Part shown: positions 1-8,522 of the stretch, one piece after another
Position numbering within the stretch: position 1 is the first letter of the stretch
Layout of the letters: each line of letters opens with the position of its first letter
Origin: Daldinia sp. FL1419
Taxonomy: Eukaryota; Ascomycota; Sordariomycetes; Xylariales; Hypoxylaceae
Direction of reading: 5' to 3'
DNA length: 13,787 bases
NCBI GenBank assembly: GCA_025201765.1
Contig: MU623724.1
Location: 1 to 13,787 of the forward strand
Position numbers and translations under genes: made by a program
Notes under the pieces: generated by a model
The model's database searches: none
What the model was told of the DNA's origin: nothing
What the model saw: the letters and a program-made list of their open reading frames with translations, nothing else

Positions 1-300
1 AACTTACATTTTTAAAAAGTAATTATAATCTACATTTATTTTTAAATAATTCAAATATTTTTAAGCATAAATCTAATTATTGTTTATTATTATTTAATTT
101 TTATATTAGGTTTAGATTATTATTTTTTAATATTAATTTATTTAAATTCCTAATTATAATTTCCTTTTTCTTTTATATTAAATTTTTTATTAATAATTAT
201 ATATATAATTTAATATTATATATATAAGTTTTTTTTGGTTTATTATTAATTATAAGGTTAATTAATTTTATAAATATTTCTAATAAAATATTAGAGATTT
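1..300. other. AT-rich sequence without recognisable content
   Basis: Almost pure A+T with homopolymer and TA-rich runs. Position alone suggests the 3' end or 3' LTR of the Gypsy element, but its partner LTR would lie outside the window or is unrecognisable, so this cannot be shown. Confidence 0.3.
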
Positions 301-479
301 TATATAGGCTAATCCATCCAAATATAAATTTATTTAATTTTATTCTATCATATAATATCTTATCTAATCCCTTTTTCTAAACTTACCAAATTTTCCTATT
401 TTTATCCCCAATATATTCCTATACCTAATTATTAATTTTATATAAATTTTTTTAAATAAATTTAATTTATTTTACCATA
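301..479 (-). pseudogene. Possible end of the Gypsy pol frame
   Basis: The minus-strand frame runs on with charged, Lys-rich codons towards about 301, where a post-integrase tail would be expected. No chromodomain or other motif can be recognised. The plus strand is almost free of G (none in 361-480). Confidence 0.35.
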
Positions 480-1290
480 AATATTAAATGTTCCTTCATC
501 ATTACTCTCAATTTATCCCATTCTTCCACTAATCTTAATTCCCTTTTAAATTTTCCTAATATTACCTCCAAATTTATCTTAAATAAAATTAAGGAAATTA
601 ATCTTATTTACTATCTAAATATAATCTTTAATAAAGATAATTTATATCTAATTATTTATTATAAATTAATTTTTATTAATATTAATAAAATCTTAATTAA
701 TTATTATTCTAAATTTTTAAAACCTATTAAAAAAACCTATTTTTTTAACTAAGTTTTTAATTCTCAAATATTTCTTTTAATTAACCCATATAAATAAAAT
801 ATATTTATTAACCCATAAATAATTATAATCCTTTTAATATTAAAATATTTTTTAATTATTTCTAATAAAAAATATATAATATTATTTATATATAATTAAT
901 ATAAATATTTAAAAATTATAACAATTATTTTTTATATTTAAATTATTATAAATATAAATAATTTTTTTATTATTAATTTAAACACAAAACATAAAAAATA
1001 ATTAATTATCAATAAAATATATTTTTTTTTATTTAATTTTATTAAAATTATTAATTCCATAATATTTATTCTTATTATATCCCATAAGTTCATTACTACC
1101 ATTTATTATAAACCTATTCTTATTAATAATCTTAATCCCATTTCTACACATATATAACATTTACAATAATATTTTAATATTATTTACTATTAAATTAACC
1201 ACTAAAATTTCCCTTTTAAATTCTATAATATAATTATTATTATATAATAATCATAAACTTTATATACCCACTTTAAAACTACAATAATTT
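480..1290 (-). pseudogene. Gypsy-type integrase, degraded
   Basis: On the minus strand in the RT frame, an HHCC zinc-binding module is visible. The His positions lie near 1255-1244 (now TAT codons) and the Cys pair at 1159-1157 and 1150-1148 (both intact TGT). It is followed by a G-x-R-x-P-x-R-like segment, then W-D-x-x-G-x-D in which the first catalytic Asp is AAT (1066-1064), then an I-D-Y-F-S-R-F-V-F-like strand at about 1009-980. A charged helical segment on the same frame (541-480, reading E-L-R-L-V-E-E-W-D-K-L-R) suits the integrase C-terminal region. I could not place the second Asp or the Glu. The order RT, RNase H, integrase is that of Ty3/Gypsy. Confidence 0.7.
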
Positions 1291-1734
1291 TATTTTATAA
1301 TAAACATTTAATATATTCCCTCAATTTCTCCAACCAAATAAAATATCCCTAAACAATTTTATAATATACCGCATCTTTACAAATTAAATAACATTAATAT
1401 TTAAATAAATTAATCAAAACATTCAATCCTTCTAATATAAACTTAATTATTTTAAAATATTACATTTCCCTATAATAATTTTTAACTAACCCTACTATCA
1501 ATTATCTATTATTATTTATTAATACCAAAAATAAATACAACATTACTACATCATAATCATCCATCACATCCACTTTTATAAATCTTTTTTATATTCTCAC
1601 CATCAAATAAAAAAAAAGGAATTTCTCCTTATCCACTCTTTCTGATATTTATATAATAAGCCTTATTAATTGTAAAAATCTATTTACAATTTTTATTATC
1701 TTAATAATATTTAATTAATATTAAACTATAAATT

Positions 1735-2319
1735 AATATTCACCCAACCACTCCAACTATATAATTATTCATCCCTTTATATTTAAATTATTACCAAATA
1801 TATTTAATAAATTTAAATAATTAATATATATTATAACTAATTAATATAATTTAATTACCAACTAATAAACTTCTACTAAATATTTTATAATCCCCAAAAT
1901 TTTACATTCCCCTATCCTATATCTTATTTCTATATCCAACAATTTAAAAAATAAGAATATAATAGAATAAATTATATTTATTAATTTATCCATCATAATT
2001 ATTCCCATTAGATGTTTACTCAATTAAAATAAAATTTTACCCATTCCTATTAAAAATATATTTATTATTAAATAAAATTATCTTATTATATTTAAACTAT
2101 ACACTACTTAATCCTAAATCTTATAACAGATAATAATAAATACTTGTTATTATGTATTTTCCTATTTAAAAAATTTTAATACTAATCTACACTGGATTAA
2201 ATGTTTCCCTTTAAAGATCATCTGATATTCTTTCATCATATATACCAATTTAAGAATATTTACCAAATCTATCCATCTTAAGATAAACTACCAAAAATAT
2301 GGAATGAAATACAAAAATT
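1735..2319 (-). pseudogene. Gypsy-type RNase H region, degraded
   Basis: The RT-RNase H hinge is clear at about 2320-2160 on the minus strand, in an E-F-L-x-F-x-x-Y-F-R-x-F-I-P-R-like context followed by a leucine-rich stretch ending A-x-x-F-F/L-K. The C-terminal end of RNase H is recognisable at 1756-1700 as L-x-W-L-x-E-x-x-F-x-V-x-Y, with R/K-rich sequence after it. Both lie in the RT frame. The central part is too mutated for its acidic residues to be assigned. Confidence 0.6.
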
Positions 2320-2870
2320 CTTTAATTTCTTTAATATTCTTCAAATGATTTTCCAATAATACCTACCTTTTAAATTATTACTAATACTTCATTAATAATT
2401 ATATCTAACCATCTAACAACTCAAATCCTAATATCATAATAAAATCTGTAAACAAAACTATCTTATATAAAAAAAGAGTTATTTTTATAAAAGATATTTT
2501 TAAAAAGTAATAATAATATAAAAACTTAAACAAAATATTAAAATCTTTATTAAAAATATTATAATTATTAATAAATATATTAAATAATATATTCTATTTT
2601 AAATGATATTTAATCAATAATAACAATCTTAAACCAAACATATTTAATAAATTTAACCACTCCCCAAATCCCAAATTATCTAAAGTATAATATATATAAG
2701 GAATTTTTATTATCCCTTAAAACATTCTTATATTAAATTATTAATCATTAAAAATTATAAATACTATTTTCTTTTTATTTTCTTATTTCATTAATATAAC
2801 CTAATACCCATAAATTACATCCCCCTAAAAGAACATATAATAATCACCTTAAATTAATATATAAAATAAC
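2320..2870 (-). pseudogene. Ty3/Gypsy-type reverse transcriptase, degraded
   Basis: Read on the minus strand, this gives the ordered RT motifs of a Gypsy element. Motif A is F-D-I-R at 2737-2726, with its Asp codon now AAT (2734-2732). An F-G-L segment lies at 2638-2630. The catalytic F-I-D-D box is at 2575-2564, with both Asp codons now AAT. A K-C-x-x-F...I-L-G-F segment follows at about 2460-2412. All anchors share one frame despite many stops. The N-terminal end meets the Copia insertion at 2871, and the frame resumes at 12257 on the far side. All three catalytic Asp codons carry the transition GAT to AAT, so the enzyme is inactive. Confidence 0.78.
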
Positions 2871-2875
2871 CTATC
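2871..2875. repeat. Target-site duplication, left copy (CTATC)
   Basis: These five bases abut the 5' LTR and pair with CCATC at 12250-12254, with a single C/T difference. Five bp is the usual Ty1/Copia duplication length. The duplication confirms the outer LTR borders. Confidence 0.8.
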
Positions 2876-3079
2876 TGGTGGTTGAATGATTTATATCCTC
2901 AATCTAACATACAACCCTTAAGAAGTACTTATATATCTATTATTATATAAGGATAAGTTTCCCACCTATCTCTCTTAAATAGCTTTTTTCTTTAAATAAT
3001 TACAATATACCAATCTTACCTCTATTATTATTTATTTTATTATTATTTTGCTTTTATTTTATATATATACCTACCAATA
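2876..3079 (+). repeat. 5' LTR of the Copia-type element
   Basis: This 204-bp repeat aligns without gaps to 12046-12249. It begins TGGTGGT and ends ACCAATA, where the other copy reads ACCAACA, giving near-inverted TG...CA termini. A TATA-like TATATAA at 2944-2950 is conserved in both copies. Compared with the 3' LTR, this copy mostly has A where the other has G (12 sites) and keeps C where the other has T (20 sites). It therefore lost mainly G on the plus strand, like the Gypsy sequence to its left and unlike the element's own interior. Confidence 0.92.
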
Positions 3080-4360
3080 TTAATTAATGTTGTTAAATAG
3101 TTAGTAATATAGATTAGTAAAATTAAAAGAATTATTATTATAATAATTTGGAAACCTTTATTATAATAATATAAGTAATATTAATATCATATTTCTAATT
3201 ATTTTTATAATAAATAATTATTATTTAATATTATTTAATTTTTAGAATATATATCTTTTTAAATTATTATCTTTATTATTATATTTATTTTTAATATTTG
3301 TCTTTATAATATTTTAATTAGAAAATTTAATATAAATATAAAGTTATATTTTATTTAATAATATAAATATTATTTAAATAAAAAATATAGATATATTTTA
3401 TAAATTAATGAAATATTTATCTTTTTGAAATATAATGTTTATTAATTAATTTAATTATAGGATTATAAAATAAATAAATATTATTTTTATAAATATGATC
3501 TTTAAATAGAAAATAATTTGGATATTATAAGTAATAAGAAATTTCAAAATTACAGATTTAAATTCCTTATATATATACATATTTAATAAAATATTAGTTG
3601 AATATAAAGAATATTTTAAGGGATTTATTATAAATAATTTTATTAATATATTAAAAGTAATTAAAATTATTTTATAAATAATATTAATATAAAAAGGTAT
3701 TTATATAAAAAAATTAAATATTAATTATATAAAAATATTTAATAATTTTATATTTATAGGTAAATTATTATAATAAAATTTAAATAAATTAAAAACTATA
3801 AAATTTAAATAATTTAATATGTTAATATAAAAAGTATTAATAATTAATATTAAAAGAGGATTAATATATTTTAGTATAAAAATAATTATTTAAATAATAA
3901 TATTTGTATAATAATAATAATTGGTGATTTATAATTTGCAGATATTTGTTTATTAAATCACATAGGTGGGATAATTAAGTATTACCTTTTTTAATTTTTT
4001 TTACTTTATATAATATATATTTTTTATTTTACAATTATTATTACCTAATTTTTTTTTTATTTCTAATATTTTATTAATAATTTAAATGGGATTTGTTTTA
4101 TAATTTCTTTTTTTTTTAATTATAATTTTATTATGTTAATTATTACCCTATTCCTATTTTATAGGATTCCATTATAATCTTTAAAGGATTTAAAGATTTT
4201 TTAATTAATTAGGATAATTCTAATAAAGGAATTAATTGGTACTTAATATTCTTTTTAAGTCCTTTCTTTAGTAAAGATTTTCAATATTTATTTAACTACT
4301 ACTATTTTTATCCCTTTTAATTTACCCTACTTATTCCATATAATAAGGATATAATTTAGG
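3080..4360 (+). other. Copia interior, possible leader, no gene recognised
   Basis: This stretch follows the 5' LTR and precedes the repeat island. From 3100 to about 3900 it is C-poor on the plus strand, opposite to the LTR beside it. A 13-base motif, TTATTATAATAAT-like, occurs twice at 3131-3145 and 3157-3170. Arms GTGATTTA and TAAATCAC at 3924-3931 and 3954-3961 could form a hairpin. No zinc knuckle or other protein motif was found, so it may be an untranslated leader or unrecognisably mutated gag. Confidence 0.4.
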
Positions 4361-4540
4361 TTATAATTCTGGATATGGTGTAAGTCTTGCACCAGTTTAA
4401 CTTCTAACCCTAAACTGGACGTCACCCCAAGGGCTGACACAATCCTTAAGTTTTCAGATAAGGTCTTTTATAAGTACTTAATCTATTATAATATTATTGC
4501 TTTTAAAAACTTACATAAGATCTTTTATAAATAATTAATA
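4361..4540. other. Less-mutated segment with hairpins and a short tandem repeat
   Basis: G and C are both retained here. Two inverted arms stand out: GGTGTA/TGCACC at 4377-4393 with a 5-base loop, and CCAGTTTA/TAAACTGG at 4392-4399 and 4411-4418. A 26-base direct repeat occurs at about 4457-4482 and 4515-4540, with 22 of 26 bases identical by eye. No gene or tRNA fold was recognised. It forms the left edge of the repeat island. Confidence 0.5.
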
Positions 4541-4730
4541 TTGAACTGGGGTAATGTGATTATGTAATAGGAGCTACCCTGAAGGACCCTATTAGCCATA
4601 CCCTTATAAGGTTTATATATGCTCTTTTAGATATAAATAAATCTTTAACAGTTGTTTTCTTGCCTGATCAGTTCAAGTTCTATATAGTTCTTTAAAGATC
4701 ATTTTCATAAAACTTTATATAAATAATATA
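4541..4730 (+). repeat. MITE-like repeat copy A, left half
   Basis: This is the first half of the ~390-bp repeat unit in forward orientation. It starts TTGAAC after a TA (4539-4540) and runs to an AAATAATATA segment. The unit resumes after the inserted copy at 5120, so this and 5120-5219 are two halves of one element. Confidence 0.75.
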
Positions 4731-5119
4731 TTAAACAGGAGCTCTAATAGCTCCTGCAGGATATGCCCTATACTTCAATTAACCCATAGCAAGCCAGAGG
4801 CTGTATAAGCTCGAAGATATAAGGTGTCTATATCTTGAGGAGTATAATAGAACGATCAGGTAGAAAAGCTGTTATAAGTAATTGCTTGGTAATGGTAGCA
4901 CATATGGTAAAATTATAAGTCCAAAAGTGTATATTATTTATATGAAATTCTACGGAGATAATCTTTAAAGAACTGTGTATATTTTGAGTTGATCAGGCAA
5001 GAAAACAATTCCTGAAGGCCTATTTATATCCAAAAGAACGTGTGTAAACCTTAGAAGAGGGGGGCCAACAAGGTCCTTCAGGGTAGCTCCTATTACATAA
5101 TCACACTACCCCGGTTCAA
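4731..5119 (-). mobile_element. MITE-like repeat copy B, complete, inserted into copy A
   Basis: A 389-bp unit in reverse orientation with ends TTAAACAGGAG and, from the other side, TTGAACCGGGG. These are short inverted termini matching at 8 of 11 positions, or 9 if the G-to-A change in TTAAAC is allowed for. It is flanked by TA at 4729-4730 and 5120-5121, and the sequence on either side is one continuous unit of the same family. That is what a TA-targeting DNA transposon insertion leaves. One end contains a perfect 8-bp-arm palindrome (4736-4756); the other has GGGTAG/CTACCC arms. There is no coding frame of note, so it would depend on a transposase elsewhere. TA duplication is characteristic of the Tc1/mariner group and some others; the family here is unassigned. 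Confidence 0.75.
4736..4756. repeat. Terminal palindrome of repeat copy B
   Basis: Arms CAGGAGCT and AGCTCCTG are perfect inverted repeats separated by 5 bases, six bases inside the element's end. The identical 21 bases recur at 6618-6638, and mutated forms occur at about 5592-5612 and 6542-6562. Conservation between copies suggests an original feature of the element, perhaps a transposase or fold-back site; that role is inference. Confidence 0.7.
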
Positions 5120-5219
5120 TATTCTTTTAGCTTATAATCTCATTATACGCACTACCATTGCCAAACAGTTATTTATAATAGTTTTTTTATCTGATCGTTT
5201 TATTATACCTTTTAAGATA
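5120..5219 (+). repeat. MITE-like repeat copy A, right half (truncated)
   Basis: This continues copy A after the insertion of copy B. It aligns with the middle of the unit (the CTACCATT... and TCTGATCGTTTTATTATAC segments) and is cut off at 5219 by copy C. Confidence 0.65.
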
Positions 5220-5617
5220 TGGTGAACCAGGGTAGTGTGATTATATAATAGGAGCTACCCTAAGGGACCCTGTTGGTTATCCTCTCTAAGGTTTATAAGC
5301 TCTTTTGGATATAAATAGGTCTTCAGGAATTATTTTCTTACCTGATCAACCCAAGTTCTATATAATTCTTTAAAGATCGCCTTTATAGAATTTTCATACA
5401 AAAATATACATTTTCAGTCTCCTCCTTGAAAATATCCTCTTAAAATGTACTACCATTAATAAACAATTATATAAATTTATTTCTTTATCTGATCAGCTTA
5501 TTCTACTCTTTAAGATATAATTACCTTATATCCTCGAGCTTATATAACCTCTAATTTACTATGGGTTAATTGAAATGCAGGGCATATCCTACAGGAACTA
5601 TTAGAGCTCCTATTCAA
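5220..5617 (+). mobile_element. MITE-like repeat copy C, complete, forward
   Basis: About 398 bp, with ends TGGTGAACCAGGG and, from the other side, TTGAATAGGAGC. TA lies at 5218-5219 and 5618-5619. It is an inverted partner of copy B at 4731-5119 with only about 100 bp between them, so transcripts or single strands could form a long hairpin. Several C/T and G/A differences from copy B suggest mild RIP. Confidence 0.7.
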
Positions 5618-5687
5618 TATTAGTTCTTTTATCCAATCATTTTATTACCCTCCTCATATTATAGATATTTTACATCTTCTATAATTA
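5618..5687 (+). repeat. MITE-like repeat fragment
   Basis: A short forward piece resembling the later part of the unit (around its TCCAAT...TATTCTCCTC segment), lying between copies C and D. It is heavily diverged. Confidence 0.4.
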
Positions 5688-6065
5688 TTGAACCAGTGTA
5701 GAGCAATTAAATCATAGATACTACCCTGTAAAGACCCTATCTCCTCCTTAGAACTAGACCCTCCAAGGCTCCACAGCTCTTTTGGACATAAATAGGCCTT
5801 TAAGAGTTGTCTTTCTTATCTGATCAGCTCAGGCTTTTCAGGTTCCAGAGATCAGTTTCTTCATAAAGCCCTCGTATAATAATATACAATTTCAATCCCT
5901 CCTTTAAATATATCCTCTTAAAGAACGCTACTATTGGCAAGCAGTCATATATATCTATTCCTCTATCCAATTAGCTTATTCTCCTCTTCAAGATATAATC
6001 ACTTTATATCCTTTGATTTACTATGGGTTAATTGAAATACAAGGCATATCCTACAAGAACTAACA
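5688..6065 (+). mobile_element. MITE-like repeat copy D, forward, variant subfamily
   Basis: It starts TTGAACCAGTGTAG after a TA at 5686-5687 and follows the unit as far as CCTACAAGAACTAA, where the terminal palindrome is lost. It differs from copies A to C in shared ways with copy H (CTCCTCCTTAGAACTAGACCCTCC-like segment against its reverse complement at about 6943-6980), so D and H form a second subfamily. Confidence 0.65.
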
Positions 6066-6200
6066 ATTAAAATAATATATTTAACTAAAGATAAGAGGGT
6101 TATATATTATTGTAAGAAACTTAATTTTTATAATAAAGAACTTAATCTAATCAAACAAAAATCAACTCTTAAGGATTTATATATTAAACAAAAGCTCTAA
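6066..6200 (-). repeat. Degenerate MITE-like fragments and one terminus
   Basis: About 6112-6180 resembles the segment at 6370-6450 of copy E in the same orientation (TGTAAGAAACT..., AAAGAACTTAA...). It is followed by a terminus TTAAACAAAAGCTCTAA at 6184-6200, just after TA, which breaks off as another terminus begins at 6201. The sequence is strongly A-rich from mutation. Confidence 0.45.
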
Positions 6201-6535
6201 TTAAACAAGAACTCTAATAACTAAATATAAGGTAATTATATCCTAAATAAGGTAAGTATCAAAATAATCAAACAAAAGGCTAATAAAACTAAGTGCTAGC
6301 AATAGTAGCTGGTGCTTAAGAGATAGAATAAACAATATATTCAATAAAAGCAAGAAGTCAGAACCAATTGTAAGAAACTATATAAAAGGTGATGCTTAAA
6401 GAACTTAACCTGATTAGACAAGAATCAACTCTTGGGGGCCTATTTATGTTCTAAAAAGCCTGTGGAGACCTTAGAAGGGTTGGTTCCAAGGAGGTTAATA
6501 GGATCTTACAAGGTAGCTTCAATTATGTAATTATA
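6201..6535 (-). repeat. MITE-like repeat copy E, reverse, degraded
   Basis: It starts TTAAACAAGAACTCTAATA, lacks the segment that normally follows the terminal palindrome, then aligns through AATATAAGG..., GCAATAGTAG..., and GAACTTAACC...GGGGGCCTATTTATG to the GGTAGCTTCAATTATGTAATTA end. Its last ~15 bases and terminus are cut off by copy G at 6536. Confidence 0.6.
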
Positions 6536-6612
6536 TTAAATAAGAGCTCTAATAGTTCCTGTAAGATATGCCCTACACTTCAACTACCCCATAATAATCC
6601 AAAAGCTATATA
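6536..6612 (-). repeat. MITE-like repeat copy G/I, left part
   Basis: It begins TTAAATAAGAGCTCTAATAG after TA (6534-6535) and carries the terminal palindrome in mutated form, then stops at AAAAGCTATATA where copy H begins. The matching far end of the unit is at 7029-7123, so the two pieces are probably one element with an internal loss, split by copy H. Confidence 0.55.
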
Positions 6613-7028
6613 ATGAACAGGAGCTCTAATAGCTCCTGCAGGATATACCTTATACTTTAATTAACCTATAATAAATCAAAGGCTATATAAATCAGAAGAT
6701 ATAAGGTGTCTATATTTTGAGGAGGGGAATAAACTAATTGGATAAAGAAACTAATATAAGTGATTGTTTACCAATAGTAGTACATTTTAAAAAGTTATTT
6801 TTAAAAAAATGACTTAAATTATATATTTTTATATGAAGATTTTATAAAGAAATTGAATTATAGAACCTAATAAGTCTCTGCTAATCAGCTAAAATCTAAA
6901 GAACCTGTATTCTCAAGGGCCTATTTATGTCCAAAAGAGCTGTGGAGCCTTGGAGGGTCTAGCTCTAAGGAGGAGATAGGGTCTCTACAGGGTAGTATCT
7001 ATGACCTAATCGCTCTACCCCGTTTTAA
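6613..7028 (-). mobile_element. MITE-like repeat copy H, complete, reverse, variant subfamily
   Basis: About 416 bp, with ends ATGAACAGGAGC and, from the other side, TTAAAACGGGG, flanked by TA at 6611-6612 and 7029-7030. It carries the exact 21-base terminal palindrome at 6618-6638. It is the inverted partner of copy D (5688-6065), with about 550 bp of older copies between. Its middle (about 6780-6860) is A/T-enriched relative to the ends. Confidence 0.7.
6618..6638. repeat. Terminal palindrome of repeat copy H
   Basis: Identical over 21 bases to 4736-4756, with the same 8-bp arms and 5-base loop. Confidence 0.7.
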
Positions 7029-7123
7029 TATATATCTAGAAAAGCTTGTAAAAACCTTAAAAGGGGTTGTTCCATGGAAGTTAAAAGTAGTTTTAATTAT
7101 ATAATTACGCTACCCCAATTTAA
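7029..7123 (-). repeat. MITE-like repeat copy G/I, right part
   Basis: This corresponds to the final ~90 bases of a reverse-orientation unit (GCTTGTAAAAACCTTA..., then TAATTATATAATTACGCTACCCCAATTTAA). It lies just outside copy H and is best explained as the far side of the element that H entered. Confidence 0.55.
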
Positions 7124-7340
7124 GATGTGGTTAAACATAAGGCTGATCAACCAGGATGTAGCTGAGCGCAAGGCTGATGAGGCTAATTAAATAGAAAAAG
7201 GCTAATGAGGTTAGGGCTGGTGGCTAATCAACTAAGATATGGCTAATCAATTAGGAAGTGGTTGGGTACAAGGATTATGGGGCTAGGATGTGGCTAATCA
7301 ACTAAGAAGTGGCTAGGTACAAGGCTGGCCAATTAGAAAA
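7124..7340 (+). repeat. Degenerate tandem repeat rich in GGCTAATCAACTA units
   Basis: About three imperfect units of roughly 65-85 bp (starting near 7141, 7227 and 7291) share GGCTRATCAACYARGAWGTGGCT, then a GGTACAAGGCT or GCGCAAGGCT block, with extra partial units between. G and C are well kept compared with the flanks. No reading frame without stops runs through it. It borders the right edge of the MITE-like cluster; its origin is unknown. Confidence 0.65.
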
Positions 7341-7510
7341 AAACTCATATATTTGGCTAATAAAATGTAAATAATTTATAAAACCTTTAAAATCCAAAAT
7401 TTTTTAATTTAAAAAAATATTTTGATATCCTAATTAAATAAAGAAAATTAATAAAATTTAAAAAAATTAAATATATAAGGTTATTTAAGATTTAAAAATT
7501 ATAAGGTTAA
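7341..7510. other. AT-rich spacer
   Basis: A-rich sequence with no motif, where strong mutation resumes after the repeat island. Confidence 0.4.
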
Positions 7511-7710
7511 TTTAAGGGGTTGACATACTTAGTAAGGTCATTTTTTTCTCTACCCATATCAATAATCTTCCAACACAAAACCTTAAGAAAACTTAAGGCA
7601 AAATGGTTTTGGATTCCTTGGACTGCCATTAGATAATTCATATATAATTATAATATTATTTCCAGGCATTGGAGTAGGTAGAGGGAATTAATTAACAAAA
7701 GGTTACGGTT
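7511..7710 (+). other. Less-mutated patch with a perfect hairpin in the Copia interior
   Basis: About 200 bases keep both G and C between heavily mutated neighbours. CCTTAAG and CTTAAGG (7581-7587 and 7592-7598) form a perfect stem with a 4-base loop. CTCTACC near 7541 and GGTAGAG near 7676 are inverted partners about 130 bases apart. An ATG at 7603 opens only nine codons. It could be an old leader or gag-start segment or a small insertion; I do not recognise it. A run of 12 T follows at 7709-7720. Confidence 0.45.
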
Positions 7711-8522
7711 TTTTTTTTTTAATAGTATTATTATTTATATAAGGAAAAATTTTTTAAGGTTAAATTTTTATATTTATTAATAATTAATAAATACTAATTT
7801 ATTTTATAGTTCCCCTAAAATATGTTTTTAATGAAATATGTTTATCCATTATTATAGGATATTTTAAAAAAGCCTAAAATATTGATAATAATTATATTAG
7901 AAAATTATATAATATTTTTAAAAATAAATTTAAGTTTTTTTTAAAAATATATTTTATAATAAATATATATCCATTATAATTTTATACTATATTCTTATTA
8001 ATATTAATAAAAAAAATATCCCTTTATTTCTTATATAATATTTTCCAATATTAATGTTTTATTAATATATATTTAATTTTATAATATTATTTTAATATTA
8101 TAAAAAATAAGAATTAATATTATTAAAATTAAATAAATATTATTTTTTTTAATATTAAAATAAAAAAATAAAGTTAAGGGAAGATAAATATAAAAATATT
8201 ATAAATTTTATTTAATAAATTATAGTTATGTTAAAGAATATTTGATTTTAATTATAAAGAAAAATTATAATTTATTATAATTGTTTATAGGGTATATTAA
8301 AATATATTATAATTTTAAAATATATTTTTTAAATTATTAAAGATAATTATGGTTTTAATTAATAAATTTTAAATATTTTTTTAAAATTATAAAGTTATAA
8401 AAGTATTATAATAATTTATAATTAATAATATTAATAAAAATAATAATAAAGAAATTTATAATAATTATATTAATAAAAAGTATTATAAGAATAATAAAAA
8501 TAAAAAATATATTTTTAAATAA
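7711..8522 (+). pseudogene. Probable gag N-terminal region of the Copia element, unrecognisable
   Basis: By position this should hold most of gag, as it leads into the zinc knuckle at 8547. No gag motif can be read. From 8101 on, the plus strand has essentially no C, and the sequence is Lys- and Ile-codon rich in the forward frames with many stops. The identification rests on location only. Confidence 0.35.

Noticed and set aside
1..2870. C-rich, G-free appearance as a possible special low-complexity or pyrimidine-rich functional tract
   Set aside because: The minus strand reads as a Gypsy pol in one frame, so the composition is explained by strand-biased mutation of a transposon.
4377..4440. 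Possible tRNA or structured RNA, from two adjacent hairpins and higher GC
   Set aside because: No acceptor stem, anticodon arm or T-loop consensus could be arranged; the stems alone are too short to support an RNA gene.
5101..5125. GGTTCAATATTC at the end of copy B as a tRNA-like B box, which would suggest a SINE
   Set aside because: It is part of the inverted terminus shared with the other end, and there is no matching A box or poly-A or simple-repeat tail; TA-flanked inverted ends fit a DNA transposon better.
4541..7123. CRISPR array, from regularly recurring repeats
   Set aside because: Units are about 390 bp in both orientations, nested and with no spacer pattern.
7603..7632. Short ORF starting ATG after the CCTTAAG hairpin
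   Set aside because: Only nine codons before a stop, with no continuation into a recognisable gag frame.
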